Source of the DNA: Anthopleura xanthogrammica
Lineage: Eukaryota > Cnidaria > Anthozoa > Actiniaria > Actiniidae
DNA: 64,000 nucleotides
Direction of reading: 5' to 3'
NCBI GenBank assembly: GCA_964019055.1
Contig: OZ025216.1
Location: 682,001 to 746,000 of the forward strand
Positions 35,468-48,294 of this stretch are shown in pieces (position 1 is the first letter of the stretch; every line of letters starts with the position of its first letter). The notes below the pieces were generated by a model. The model was not told where the DNA came from. It saw nothing but the letters and a program-made list of their open reading frames with translations, and searched no databases. The translations under genes and the position numbers were made by a program.

Positions 35468-38400
35468 ACACTTTGGAAACTGCTTCGTGTTTCTGTAAGT
35501 TTTTTTCGTGCTCTAAAATGAGCTATTCCTTTTTCTCTCCTTTTTTTTACATTATATTATATACGTTACACTATCCAGGCGAGGATCTTATTTTATAAGA
35601 AATGTTTTCTCGCCAGATCATGTTACGAATAGATTCAATAACCGCCTAATAACTTATTGCTATTGGAGATAGATACAGTTAAGGGTTACTGAATTTTGAT
35701 CAATTTTAGATGCAGCAGATTATTATTCAGATGATTATTTTTAGCAGACGAAAATGCATGAAAGATGACAATTATTATGCGCAAAAACTATTGCTTTGCG
35801 CTCTAAGGTCTATTGCTTATAATAACGGCCATGCTATTGTACAAAAAGTATTTCATAGTTGGAATAGTTGAGACATGCGCATACCAATCCTGGCGGTTAC
35901 CTTGGATGCGGGGCAAAACAGGAAAATACGAAAGAAATCACACTTTTCCCATGCAATTTGTGCCCCTTTTATTCGTATTTTTCTGTTAGCCTCGTGTCAA
36001 AGATGATTTTGAAGCAATGAAAAGACAATGATCTCCCACTAAGTTTTAGAATCCCATATTACAAAATAAACTCGCGCGCTGATTGGTCCGAGATGACGAA
36101 TATGTGACGTAGATAGCGAAGGATTCAGCACGGAATCCAACGCTTTCAAAGCTGAATTCAATGAAAGATCAGGGATCCCGCACAAAAAAATTTTGCTTTT
36201 CTCTTATTATCACTTGATTTTCTTAACGTATGGCATTAAAAAACAATCGAAAAAAGAAGATTAGTTTGCAAAGAATATAAATGGAAATAGTTAACTTTGT
36301 TAAAAAGCGAATTTTTTTATCCTCATCCGAGTCGCTGTTAGAGCAATGATTTTGTGATATGGGATTTAAGAAAAATTCATTGAATGACGAGGGAATTCCA
36401 CGAGTAAAAACGATATCGTATGAGTCGCGAATAGTATTCACCGCTTCGATCCGAGTCTGATGGTCCGAATATTCACAATATGCCACCAAGCATAAAAGAC
36501 AATGCAGTTGAATTTGGAGTTAACATCTCGTTCTCACAAACATTTCGAGTCGTCATGTTGCTTGATCACAATATGAATTCATTTCCTCATCACTGTACAT
36601 CACTAACTTGTTCTTTACAACCACTAATGTCATCAAGAACTACTTCCTATTTTACCAATATATATAAACATTACATTTAATACTACGGTCTTGGTCCAAC
36701 TGTACGTATTCTGCATGTATTTCTTCAGTATTTCATTCCCGTTGCCAGTTTGTCGTGTGTTCGTGTGTTGTTACTTTTTCTACAGTCTCAGTGAAGCTTC
36801 CCAAGAACCCAAAACTACAAGATAAGACTATACCCACATAGAAGAAAATACAGGCTTTTGAGTGAGGATGTTTCCTCTGAACTGAATAAAATAAACTGAT
36901 GTTTTCCTCATTCCCAGTCTCTGTCACGTTATTGGTTTGTAAAGTGAAAGTAGGCTTCAGGGTTTTATTATTATTAAAAAATAATAATTTGAAATTGATA
37001 AAATACCGTAGCATAATGATTGAACTATAAGTTACTTTCAAAATGCAAATTAGGGGATTCCCCAAACTTCCCCCACCTGCATCAGGCACTGAAATTCTGG
37101 CCAACCACTAACGTCATTGACCCTGCATGGTTGGTTTTTGATTATTCTAATAGTTGGTTGACAGTCAGTGTTTTTCAGTTGCTGCATCGAGTATCGTAGA
37201 TCTGCATGAATATATCGTTCTCTACTGCTTCAAAGAAATCAAGACCTTAGCCTTTAGAAAACATAGTCATTTTATTCATCTTTCAAACAAAGTGGGATAA
37301 GATGACAGACCACGTCCTCTTGGTCTTTATCGCCATCTTTTTCGTGTTTTTGTTTTGGAGCCGAGTTTGGTAAGATGGATTTCACAAAGTTATGAACGAG
37401 TTAGGGGAGACTTTTGCTGTTTCATTTAAAGGTATTTTCAGTTTTTCAATTTAAATGTTGTGTGCATATTCAGCCTAACTATTCAAAGTTCAGTAAAAAA
37501 GGAACGAAGTATACAAGATAGAATACGTATTAAATAGAAATATGCAATAAGAAATGAGTCAGTTACACGTGGCTGCACGGTCTCGCGTACGGCTGGGATA
37601 AAGATATGGAATCTTTATTTTTCATTCGCATTCAGCCTAATACTTACTAGATTACAACTGTGTATATTATTCAAAGTTAAGTAAAAAAGTTACGAAATGG
37701 CAGGTACACGAAATAGTATTAAATAGAAATAATGAGTAGAACATGAACACGTTGGCGTGCCAAGATGCAGAATCGTCATTCTAATTTGCGTTCCAAGCTT
37801 ACTCTTCGTCGTAGGGTTGCAAAAGTAAGCCGCAACATTTGACTAGAGTTTTTAGTTAATATGATAATTATCAATCCATAAATATGCTCATGAAAAGCAA
37901 CTCTTTTCTAAAAATTAAGTATCGTATTCTGTTTAAATTCAATGGATATTTTATCATCATACAGTTTGTTGACGAAAAAACTAGCTGTATACGTTACTCA
38001 CAGAACCGCAGGTACTGACTGTTCTAAGTGATTGCTGAAGCAAAAATACTTTAAATAGCTAGTTATGACTAGGAATACGTCATGTCAAGTATTATAATTA
38101 ATATTTTAACATTTATACATACTCTTAGATTCGACTTAAGTAAAAAGTAGGACGGAAATATTCATTTATTTCATTTGATTAATGACTTATTGAATGAGCG
38201 AAAGAATTAAGGAGTAACGACAGATCAGGATCTTTTGATTGACTTGTTGATTACATTTTGTGTTCAGGTATTATTCTCTGGTTCCTGATCATCGGCGTTC
38301 TCTATTTGGTTCGTGTCGTGCTCTCTTGGCCAAGAGTACAGGAATGGCTAACGCGACAAGCCATACTCATCCATCAAAGATGGAATGGACGAATACCGGT

Positions 38401-39366
38401 GGAGAATGATGACTTGGCTGCGATCAATGATGTTGCAGGTCAGTAATACCTTTGCTATTTCCTTTAGAACGCTCTTTTAAGTTTCTGTGGCCTTATCAGC
38501 TTCGAAACTCCTTGGCCTCCGGTCGAACGTCCGATCCAGTAATGCTGTTGTGAATTTGATGGTCGGAGGACAAGACATATAGGAAAACGTGCCGCGTCTG
38601 GATTTGTCAACTGTATCAGTTCTGATTTATATTCATTGCCGAGTGAAGCGATTTTATCGGGGAGGGGTAGAGATGGTGCGCATTTTGGAATTTTTTGCTT
38701 GACACGTTTTCTCAGTGATCCTCAGTGATCTTCCCTTTATTTATTGCAAGAAAACAGGTTACGTCCAATAGTATTTACTCAGTTTTAGGGGGAAATAAAT
38801 TCATTATAAGAAGGATATGTGTTTCCAATTTGGCCCACTTTCACTTTCACGCACTACCACTGCACTACAATGAATTCTTTGCATACAACACTCAACTCAC
38901 ATGTTAATTTCTTTGGAGGAGCGTATAAACTGGGACCGCGTTGCACCCTAAAAAGTGGTGGGGCTATATAGAGACTAGTATGGGAAAAAAGTGGTTGGGC
39001 TAAGATTGGAAAATATGAGACTAGTATGGGAAAAGGGAAAAATGGTCGGGCTATAGCACTACCAGCCTCTCCCCCTCCACGGTTCCTGATGAGAAAAATG
39101 TTTTTGTAGCATGCACACATGGCGTTTGTTAATAATTTTTTGAGCTGTACACAGCCTAAAAAACTATCTTCAACCATCCTAGCCGCTCCTTCATTATCAC
39201 ATGAACAATATCCTGCAACCTCTGAGCATGAAAACCATAAAGATGAGACATCTATCTAAAGAGTATGGTATTTCTTTTAGTTATAGAAAACGTACCTGAA
39301 GACCAGCAGCCTGATGACGAAGCAGTCCTGCCGTGGTATGCCTATGAGCCCATATACATGCTATGA
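34268..39366 (+). CDS. Small two-membrane-segment protein, 128 aa, three exons (unrecognised)
   Basis: Exons 34268-34397 (B2), 38268-38438 and 39281-39366 total 387 nt, 128 aa plus stop, with both junctions in phase 1. Exon 1 starts MTDHVLLVFIAIFFVSLFWY, a hydrophobic segment at about 5-20. Exon 2 opens with a second one (IILWFLIIGVLYLVRVVL, about 45-62), followed by SWPRVQEWLTRQAILIHQRW. The acidic tail ends WYAYEPIYML. There is no cleavable signal peptide of classical form and no known domain. Exon 1 is one member of a duplicated family (B1, B3, and the A type upstream), which suggests alternative promoters feeding common 3' exons. That use is inferred from phase only. Confidence 0.6.
34714..34740. 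repeat. Poly-G run
   Basis: About 22 consecutive G, then AGGGG. Its length may be unreliable in any assembly. Confidence 0.9.
34810..35000. repeat. Tandem repeat of 70-90 bp with inner palindrome
   Basis: Two full copies and the start of a third, beginning CTGTCATCCAGTG. Each full copy contains GGCGTAGGCGTGC and the near-complement GAACGCCTACGC. Confidence 0.75.
35387..35466. repeat. (ATT)n microsatellite
   Basis: About 26 units directly after AATAAACTACT, resembling a retroelement tail. Confidence 0.95.
37302..37431 (+). pseudogene. First-exon copy B3 with nonsense codon
   Basis: Same length (130 nt) and donor phase as exon B2, starting MTDHVLLVFIAIFFVFLFWS. Codon 24 is TAA at 37371-37373 where B2 has TTA. 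It lies closest to the common exon at 38268. The change also creates a GTAAGAT donor-like word, but splicing there would shift frame. Confidence 0.65.
38933..39085. mobile_element. GGACCGCG-ended MITE, copy 2 (inverse orientation)
   Basis: Begins GGACCGCGTTGCACCCTAAA, the complement of the end of the copy at 19292. It contains two tandem GACTAGTATGGGAAAA blocks, so the inside is partly duplicated. It lies in the intron before the last exon of the small membrane protein gene. Confidence 0.7.
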
Positions 39367-39618
39367 CAAAGAACTCATCTTTCTAGAAGACATTCAACGT
39401 GAATCTGCAACAGAACTGTTTTTATAATATCCAATGTATGATTTTAACAAATCCACTCGAACTGTACGTACATTGGATGTGCTTTTTAAAAGTATTATGT
39501 CATTTTGTAGTTAAGCTATGCCAGTCCACTGCTTGTTGTATTTGAAAACGTTTTAAATGTTTGTTGTATATTTTTGATAAAAATTAGCTCAGTCCAAGCG
39601 ACTAATACTAAAAGTTAG

Positions 39619-39619
39619 T

Positions 39620-39660
<41 letters not shown>

Positions 39661-39702
39661 TGATGATAATAATAATAATATAATAATAATAATATTTATT
39701 AA
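39619..39702. repeat. (AAT)n microsatellite
   Basis: AAT units with a short GAT interruption, preceded by the palindrome TAATACTAAAAGTTAGTATTA. Confidence 0.9.
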
Positions 39703-40175
39703 CTTTTATTGCGCCAATCTCAATATTCATTTTCATCGGCGCTTTTAGACCCATGCTACATTTGCTGGTAATAATATAAGGCCATCGCCAATTTTAGATC
39801 AATGTTTTTATATTTCAAACTTCAAGGGATTGAGTCACACCCATATGACTAACCCATCTTCCCAACTATTGTCGGCAAATAAGTAGTAATACTCAAGGGA
39901 ATGACACTTGGAATGAGAAGATATGAAGGCGCGGACACACGGTGCAACATTGTTTACAATACTGCAGGCAATGTTGCTGAAGTAGGATCGTTTTCGTGTG
40001 ACATGGCTCGCAACATCGAAGGCCTGCAACATTGCGCGCAATGTTGCACCGCGAATGACTGTAGCTTTAAAGGTAAAGTATACAAATCTTCAACAAGTAT
40101 ATGATTTGTAAACGAGTGAAATGGTCTCGTAAAACAGTACGGTGTTACATTTAGTCTGTGAAGTAGCGTCATAGG

Positions 40176-40254
40176 AAGGGAAGGAAAGGGAAAGAAAGGG
40201 AAGGAAAAGGAAGGCCGGGAAGGGAAAGGAAGGGAAGGAAAAAGGGAAGGGAAA
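40176..40254. repeat. GGAAA purine tract
   Basis: Irregular (GGAAAG)n repeat on the plus strand. Confidence 0.85.
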
Positions 40255-40724
40255 TACATTATTCGTAAAGCATTTGCTTTCAACAGATAGACTTTAACTT
40301 AAAGCGCCAAATAATAGAGAGAGTAAAGTATAGATTTGCAGTATTTTATTATTACGAGTTTAATGTTCCTCACGCAATATATATTTTGGTAATTCTACTT
40401 TTCTTTATAACTTAAGCTTGTTATTTGTATTAAAGTAAGTTTTTTACTACATAAAAACATACCAGAGAAAGAAGGCAATTGAATTGATTTCATACCCAAG
40501 TCAGGCCTGGTTGTCTCTTGCAATGCAAGCGCCGCAAACGTAAACTAGTGAAGTAAAAGAAAGATGGTTGGCTCATCACCAGAACTTTGCATCACATTAA
40601 CAATGTATGAAAATCAAACAATTTCTTGCTTCATGGACCTTTCTTAGCATGGCATCCATAGTCTCGCATTCAAGCGCTCCAGGATAAATTTACTTGGGGA
40701 CATACTCATACAATAACTATTCTC

Positions 40725-40995
40725 ATGTGAAGTAATTTCAGTGTTATGGCATGTCGTACCATGTACTTGCTGTAAGTCGGTACCGTATGTTTCCCACTCG
40801 TACGATAACCATACTTATAGGAAGGCATTTCAATGTTACGGCATGTCGTACCATGTGCTTGCTGTAAGTCGGTACTGTATGTTCCCCACTCATGCGATAA
40901 CTATTCTTATGTGAAGTAATTTCAGTGTTATGGCATGTCGTACCATGTGCTTGCTGTAAGTCGGTACCGTATGTTTCCCATTCATACGATAACCG
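40725..40995. repeat. Three tandem 92-bp repeats
   Basis: The anchor GTTA(T/C)GGCATGTCGTACCATGT recurs at 40743, 40835 and 40927. Each unit ends in GGTACCGTATGTTTCCCACTC, which resembles the right end of the element at 11883-12205. Confidence 0.85.
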
Positions 40996-41247
40996 CTTCA
41001 TCTTCTTTCCTAAGATACCGATACTATTCTGTGTCTTTCGAAACGTCCTCTACCTTCACTTTCAACGATCAATGCACTTGATTCACGTTGCTAGGGTTGA
41101 CCAGGAATCAACCGCCTGTTTACATCTGCTACAATTACTTTTGTACATTTCCTTTCGCTTTCTTTGCGCGATTAAATTTTAACTATGTATCATTTATATT
41201 AATCGATATTAATTACATATCTAATATTATCCTAATATTTATCTCTT

Positions 41248-44200
41248 TTACGAAGCTTGTTTACTTCCTTTTTCTGCATTCTCAGACAACCAGTTCAGCA
41301 AAGTCTTCAGCTTTTGCGTTCTTAAAACAGGATCTTTATGAACTCCTAGCAAGTCTCCAACGTTGATTCCTTTTCGAAAATAATCAATCAAATCAGGACT
41401 TTCTTCTTGTAATTTCATTTTTTTCGTAGCTTCTTCTTTAAAGGTTTCTACTTGTTGAATGACGCTTCTACCAGAGCTGAGATGTGCGAGCATTATTTCA
41501 AGTCCCTGGTCTAGTTTATCTTGGTGCCATTCTTCAAGGTCTGCTTCACTGGTGGCCTCAAGAAGCCTGGAAAGAGGGACCACATACGGTAGGCACACTC
41601 CTGGGAAGGGGCTGGGAGCGCCTGTTAATAAGAGTTCCGCCAGTGGCTTTAGTGTACTGTGGAAGAGAATTGCTGCTTTGGAGTACTGATGTTGTAAGCA
41701 TGACCAAGTATGGTGAAGACGGCTGACCTAGTTGTATTGCAGACAGAAAAAGTTAAAACGAAATCAGTGTCAGACTTAAAGCGTCCTAATCTATATCACG
41801 CTTTTCTTGTTAGTGAGATTTTTTTTAGTCTTTAAGACAAAAACTCCCCTTCACTTGCTTGGCTAGTACTTCATATAATGTATATTATCTTGTTCATATA
41901 ACAGATGATGAAAAGAGCCATTCAAAAATTGAAGTAAATGAAGTACTTCCCTGTCTATTCAAATCCCAGTTTCTCTGTGTTTCCATGGCAACAAAGAAAG
42001 TTAGCACGTACCTGAGGTAAGGCAAGTCCATCAATGATAGCCATGAAAGAAACTAGGTTTCCTTGCTTGTCACTCAAAATATCCGCCATTTCTATAAGCC
42101 TGGTAACCATCTGAGCCCGCGATGCCATCTCTCCAGCAGCAATCACGAGTGAGCCAACCCAGTATGTCAAATTCTGGTATCTACAATATAGTTAGTAAGG
42201 TAATTATAAGAGTGTGGATAGAATGCAATACTGGACAGAGAACCTGAAAGGAATGACTTTGCATGGAAATTCGATGTCTCTCTGATGAGCGACACTGACT
42301 TTCTCTTATTATCCATCCCTCCCCACTAAACGAATGTCGCTGAATTTTACGGAGTGAGGAAAACCGGAGAACCCGAAAAAAATCCTTGATGCAAGGGAGA
42401 GTACAACAATCAATTCACATATGCGGTTCAGCAGAGTCAAGAGTCAGAGTCAAGAACCGAACCCCTGGCCCCAGGTATGAACTGGACAGCAGTGAGAGAC
42501 AACACCGTACAACTTCTGTGTTTTGTGGCTTCATCTTGCACCCATAACGTAACATAACTCACCTTTCAAGTAGAGCACATCTTTTTTCACGCCCTTGAGG
42601 AAGAACCAATCTTTCAAGACCCTTGGCTCCTCCATCCTCTTCGTCTTGATCCTCTGAATCTCTCCATACAAGCTCTAGATCAGCTTTCGTTAAGTGACTG
42701 GCGAGCGTCACACAATCTTGTTGCAAAAAAGGCTGGATTAATTTGTCACGCAATGTTTTCACGACTGTCAGATAAATATTATGCCTTCCTTCTTGGGTTT
42801 TCTCTTGAGATTGCGTGACATTGTTAAGTGCGTTACTTACATCAATCTGATTCATTTTACCATCACATGAGATCCTTTTTTCCAAACTTGGTTTTGACGG
42901 CGGGACATCGTATACTATGTCTGAAGAGTTACGTGACATTTCCTGATCTTCATCTGGTAACGGAATGGACGAAGGAACAGCGTAATCCGTGTCCGTTTCA
43001 AAATAACTTTTATCCAAGTTCTTACGCTTTTTCTCCTGTTGCGAGTAAGGAGTGTTTGAATGTACTCTCGTTGGTATGGCCAAACTGCGCGGACTGTCAT
43101 AAGTAGCGTTTGCCGCATCTATCGACGGAGAGTCGAGTACATTATCTAATGAACGCGACCTTGGCGTTGAATGACTTCTCAATTTCTCGAGTTTTCGATT
43201 TTTTTCGATCCTGACAGCGGCTGTATCATCGACAGACATGCTCGGAGGATCAGAACTTGACTTTGTTCGTTCTAATACCGGAGTGTCCGGCGTATCCGTT
43301 GTATCCAGTATATCCTGTGCATCGATCTCTTCGTATAGTTTAGAAGGTACACGTTTGGACAGAATGGGATCACTTGATTTTCTCTCCAGTTTCCTCGTCG
43401 CTCGATTGATACGCGCGCTACCTGCCGTAGCAAACCTCCCTCGGAAATCTTCTTCCGACAGCAAAGCTGCTTCACGACTGACAGCGATTGTGATTACAGC
43501 AGGCGGTCGGATACTCACCGGACGCCTCTCGTTCACGTAAAACCGAATGAGTTCCGAAATACTATCGAATACAAAATCCGAATCTTCAATTCTATATTTA
43601 AAGCGAGTGGCTTTAGATGCCTTCAGTTTGTTTATCGCAAGATGTAGCGCAGTTTCTTTGGTTCTGACAGCGATAAAACAAGCCCCAGGCATCGCGGGAT
43701 CCTCGCGAACCAGGAATTCTCCATTCTTTTTTAGAACCATTTCTGCGTACTCTGCATTGATTTTCCCGTGAAACCAGGCTTGTTTGTCTAGTGAACTTGA
43801 ACCATCATCTTTCTTTTTCTTTCGTCTTAATGTCAGGAAATCAGCGAACCTAAAGAAAATTTTCAAAAATATTAAATTATGAAAGGAAAGTTTGGTTAAG
43901 TCTTTCAACACATTCTTCGTCTTTAGTACTCGATTAATCAAATTAGCGTAGGCACTGGAAACCAGAAAAATATGCAAAATATGCGCATGCGCATTTCGAA
44001 TCTACCGCTGTGCTGAAATACCATTAGAGTAGTTTGCACAAAGTTTTGGTCGAATTTCCTGAATCTGCATATAGAATAACTACAAGCTCCTTACATTGTA
44101 TGTAGTGTTTTGAATGAAGGTTTTCTTTCACATACATTGTAGTGGAATCATAAAGCAGCTATTTTCATCGATACGACAATATTCAAGGCACACTCAGCCA

Positions 44201-44382
44201 ATCATCTAGTTCTTAACCTTTACTGACTAACTTGGACGTCTAGAGCAAAAGGTTAAGGGCATCACATGGAATATATTAACACTCTCTTACCTTTTGAACG
44301 GTAGCGGTTGACGAGATTTGTTTTCGTTCTTTACTCGAGCGGGAAAAGACCGACTCAGCTTGATGTTTTTCTTGCTTGACAT
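41248..44382 (-). CDS. BCAR3: NSP-family adaptor (BCAR3/SH2D3-type): SH2 plus Cdc25-like C-terminus, complete
   Basis: Cytoplasmic adaptor. In vertebrates this family binds the C-terminus of Cas (p130Cas) through a catalytically atypical RasGEF-like fold and links integrin or receptor signals to Rap/Rac. Exons (minus): 44382-44291, 43849-42563, 42180-42012, 41727-41248, total 2028 nt, 675 aa. The SH2 domain (about 48-145) starts WFHGKINAEYAEMVLKKNGE with FLVRE holding the phosphotyrosine-binding Arg. The middle is Ser/Pro-rich with Tyr motifs (YDSPRS, VYDVPPS, DYAVPSS). The C-terminus contains the GEF-like segment (NIYLTVVKTLRDKLIQPFL, GNLVSFMAIIDGLALPQ, CLPYVVPLSRLLEAT). The start ATG at 44382 opens a basic N-terminus (MSSKKNIKLSRSFPARVK). 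The symbol denotes the family; vertebrates have three paralogues. Confidence 0.88.
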
Positions 44383-47300
44383 GGCGGCCTCATGCAGCGT
44401 GACTCAATGTGGTTCAAATTATGCAAGACAGTGTACTCACATGAAACGATAGCGTTACTCAAGCTACAAAAAGCAATATCTTTCCAGCTCCAGGTAAGTA
44501 AGTCACTTTTCTTCAATATATACGTTAGCTAATGTTATGCAGAAAAGCGTGGCCCAGTGTACAATTTATCCCGTGACGTTCAGCGTGACAATTTTACATT
44601 TCCTTCGTCCAACTGCTTCAATATAATTCAATGAGAACCCAGCAGTGGTTTTCTGTCAAGATTTTCCTGAAATAAAACAAAGGAATCTATAACAATGGCA
44701 ATAATATTAACCTCAAGTGATTGTGGGCTGAATTATTTCCGTTTCCTGACCAAAATATGTTCAAAAACACAACAACTGTTGTTTCTTTAGTCACGAAGTA
44801 AATTTCCAAGAGAAGAATGAATATCTTTGAGACAACATAGCTTCTTTATATTAATTTGTAATTACTTTTACACAATAATAAAACTGTTATGAAATTTAAG
44901 CAAAGAAAATACGATTACACAGACACAAACATCTGTAAGACTATCAAGTTGAGATCAAAGAATAGCCGAAGGGGGTGGCGAGCCATCTTGCAGAACTGTC
45001 AGTGTTCAATCCTCTTGTCAAACCAATATTCACCTTCATTAAGTATGTGATCTTATGGCCCGGCTGATAAAAACTATAACTATACCTTATTAAAACTCTA
45101 ATATCTAACTACGAAACAAGAAGTATAAGAACGAAAAACCTCTTGCAAAGATATTAAAGTGTACAGCATTGAGATTCGTCCCGAGAATAGTTTTTTATCA
45201 AACTTGTTCACAATCTGTTGTCGTATAAAGATCGAATTATCAGCACTTTTTTCACCGGAAATAGTCTCAGTGGTAGTAGAATTTGTATTTATAGGAGGTA
45301 CAGAGACGATGAAAGGTAAAGAACTCAAAAAATCCGAAGAAGGCTGCAGAGTTGAAGTATGGCATGGCGAAACCATTTTGATGTCAGAGGCGTACGAGAA
45401 GCAAAATATCCAAAGTAAACACTGAAATGACTATCTTATTTCGCTTATATCACGCTAATCAAAACGAATACTTATTTATTTAACGGAAATATCACTAAAT
45501 ATAGCCTGGGAGCACTTCATTGGACTATTTTCTTATTGTTATTATAATATTTAATAAGTAATTTTGATAGAAATATCTGGTTATGTTTGCTAGACGTTGA
45601 ATCAAATCATCCATGTCAGAACAAAATGTAGGCCAAGAAGCGAAACGATATCTTTGGACCGGTATCGTTTGATAAAACATCATTAACACTGTGTTCTCTA
45701 AATATTGGCCAACAAAGACCTTGATTCTTACCTTTTAGTGCCCGGTCTCTTTATTCGAATCTAAGATGTCCACGAGTTGGCCCCAAGTGATCAAGACTTG
45801 CTCTATGTAAATGAATGTCTGAAAAGGTCGTACTTTGGTGAAAGAATACTCCAGTTATGAGTAACAAAGGCACTGAAGCAAGCTACGATTACTCGGTCAT
45901 TGTTATCAGGATTACTCACCGATGTCATCCACCTATTACGTCACCAGCTGATTTGAATATCATTCTACCATATTTTCCGTCTGGAGGTCACATATCATCA
46001 TATCAACCTTCTAGCCATCAGCAAACATGTCAACGTTTTCCCTCCAAATATACCAGACATCATAGATAATAATTCCTCAAATACTGCTTTTCTTTTCTCC
46101 CAACAAAACATAATGTCTTAAGTACTTGTTTATTTGAATATTATCATGTATAATTCTAGAATCTATATAGGTACTTATCATATCACAGATCAAATCAAAT
46201 CAAGTTACATTCTGCTAATATTTCCGATGTATTGATTAATACCGTCAGGATGGCACACACATTAGAGGGATGATAATTTTGTTTTAAACGTTTTTATATC
46301 GTTGATGGGGAATGTTCAGGAGGGCACGACACAATGGAGGCCTCCAAAAAACCATGTTGATCAAAATATATTTATTGCTCTGTCAGTGTGTCAACGCGGA
46401 AAGATGTGATGGAAGTTATTATGCATGACCCCGGTTTTGGTGGCTCAAAGTCGTGCATAATTTTGTAGTACCCCTTCTCCTCCTTACCTTCTGAGAGACG
46501 TCTGCGGTTTTTGGATCCTCTCTGTGGCCCTCTGTCCAAACGAACCAAGTAGTTTTTCCATGCGCCTCTCTCTCTCCCCTCTGGAATTTCATTCAAAGTT
46601 TGAGGAGCAGAAGGAAGAGGAAGAGGAAGAGAAACTGAGGAAGAAGAAGCGGAAGAGGAACTGACAAGAACAAGAAGAACAAGCAGAAAAAGAAGAAGAA
46701 GAAGGAGAAGAAGGAGAAGATGAAGAGAGAAAGGAGAAAAAGGAGAAGAAGCAGAAGAAGAAGAAGAAGAAGAAGAAGAAGAAGAAGAAGAAGAAGAAGA
46801 AGAAGAAGAAGAAGAAGAAGAAGAAGAAGAAGAAGAAGAAGAAGAAGAAGAAGAAGAAGAAGAAGAAGAAGAAGAAGAAGGTGGAGAAGAAGGAGAAGAA
46901 GAAAGATCCTACTTCGCAGAAGTAGAACGTTTGGAGCCTGGGGACAGGGTACACTGGACCAATGAGGAAGACCACCATTTTTCTCTCCTCCCTTCCTTTT
47001 ACCCTCGTTCCTTTTACTTTTGCCTTTTCTATTTCGGGAACTGGTGAGTTGTTGTGGACTAGCTATTGTAACTGAATACTTCCACAGACTTTGACTGACA
47101 AATGAATATATATTCCTCACAATTCTTTGGAGTTTGGCACTCCTGTAATCCTTTTAGAGGTCCAGCAAAAGAAATACTTTGAATTTAGTCGCTACACATG
47201 CGGAGTTCCTGTGGCGTAAAAAAAGGAAAGGGAATGAGCTGAGTATCGTGCCGAGCTATCCACAGGAATACCGAGGCTGCCTGAGCAGGAGCAGGAGATA

Positions 47301-48294
47301 GTAGCCAGCATTACTTTGCGGCCAGCGGTGATCGTGATGAGGGAGGGGTGGGGAAGTTAGGACGGAAGATAGAGGTTCTCTCATTAACCGTACAACGTCA
47401 GAACCACAAGCAACGCAAACTCAGGAGGCGAGGAATAACAGTCGCGAGGAATTGTACTGACATTATACCCTAAGAAAAGTTTCTACGTGTAGACAGACCA
47501 CGCGCACGGGCAGCAGAGTCCTCATTGTTGATAGCTCAAGCTGTCTTAACGTATGTTGATCAATCAATTTAGCAAACAATTATCTTAAACTTCATCATCA
47601 ATTTTAGTATTTTTTAACTAACTAAAATATTCACATTCTTCATTCATCAAATCTCATATGATTAGAATCAAGGAAAGCGCGCTTTAATTCCTGCTCTTTG
47701 AATCCAAACGCTAGTCAAATCGGATTCCTTCCCTAGACTCCCTTGAACTAAACTTCATCAAAAGATCAATCGCTTTAGACAGGTTTTTCCTGGAACAGTC
47801 AACGTCTAGGTAAAAACCGCGTCACGCAAGTGATATTTCTGGTTTGTATCACTTGGTTATGTTTGATATAAGACAAATATGGACATTGAAGGTCACGATT
47901 AAAGATTGCGTTAGGTTGGAATTTCAGCAGGGAGCCTGGTTACCAGAGGTCGATTGCTATGTAGACGTCGCAATAATGTCTAAGCGCCTTTTGTTGTCCT
48001 GAAGAGAAAGGGTTATTTAATCAGTAACACTTGATACGCCTTAATAAATGCTCTACACAAATATGTTAGGGGGTTGCAAGGAGCCACGCGATTCTTGGAA
48101 CATTCCTAAGTAAGGCCGACCATTGATTCTAGTCCACTCCTAACCGTTTGGATTGAATCGGTGAGTTCAGTAGCCTAGCTAGCCCTATTCTGTACGGCTG
48201 CTACTGAAAGGCTTTTGGACAGGATCGTGGTCTGAAAGCACGCGCAACTACTGAGATTTATTTTCAGTTGGGAGTGTGCAGCTTTGGACTAGAA
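44383..48294. other. Divergent intergenic region (BCAR3-type / collagen)
   Basis: Presumed promoters of both genes. The 60-100-codon ORFs at 45098-45425 and 45857-46069 show no domains, signals or splice context. The only structured feature is the AAG array at 46.6-46.9 kb. Confidence 0.6.
46609..46909. repeat. AAG trinucleotide array
   Basis: Imperfect purine-rich flank, then near-perfect (AAG)n at about 46752-46880. It gives spurious poly-Arg, poly-Leu and poly-Phe ORFs. Confidence 0.97.

Larger units (their letters stand above)
28610..37760 (+). repeat. Segmental tandem duplication cluster carrying first-exon copies
   Basis: Diverged direct repeats: 28615-28735 with 30345-30460; 32630-32815 with 35460-35615; 33215-33720 with about 35980-36850; 33760-34720 with about 36885-37760. 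Shared anchors include GGAGTT(A/G)ACATCTCGTTCTC and AATACGTATTAAATAGAAAT. The units carry the A and B first-exon copies described separately. Confidence 0.75.
39367..41247. other. Intergenic repeats, no gene
   Basis: Between the small membrane protein gene and the 3' end of the BCAR3-type gene. Contains an AAT/GAT run (39620-39702), a GGAAA-rich tract (40176-40254) and three 92-bp repeats. No coding region. Confidence 0.7.

Noticed and set aside
45098..45425. 92-codon minus and 88-codon plus ORFs between BCAR3-type and collagen genes
   Set aside because: Overlapping on both strands, no start context or domain; likely chance.
46589..47120. Poly-Phe, poly-Leu and poly-Arg ORFs
   Set aside because: Translations of the AAG trinucleotide array.
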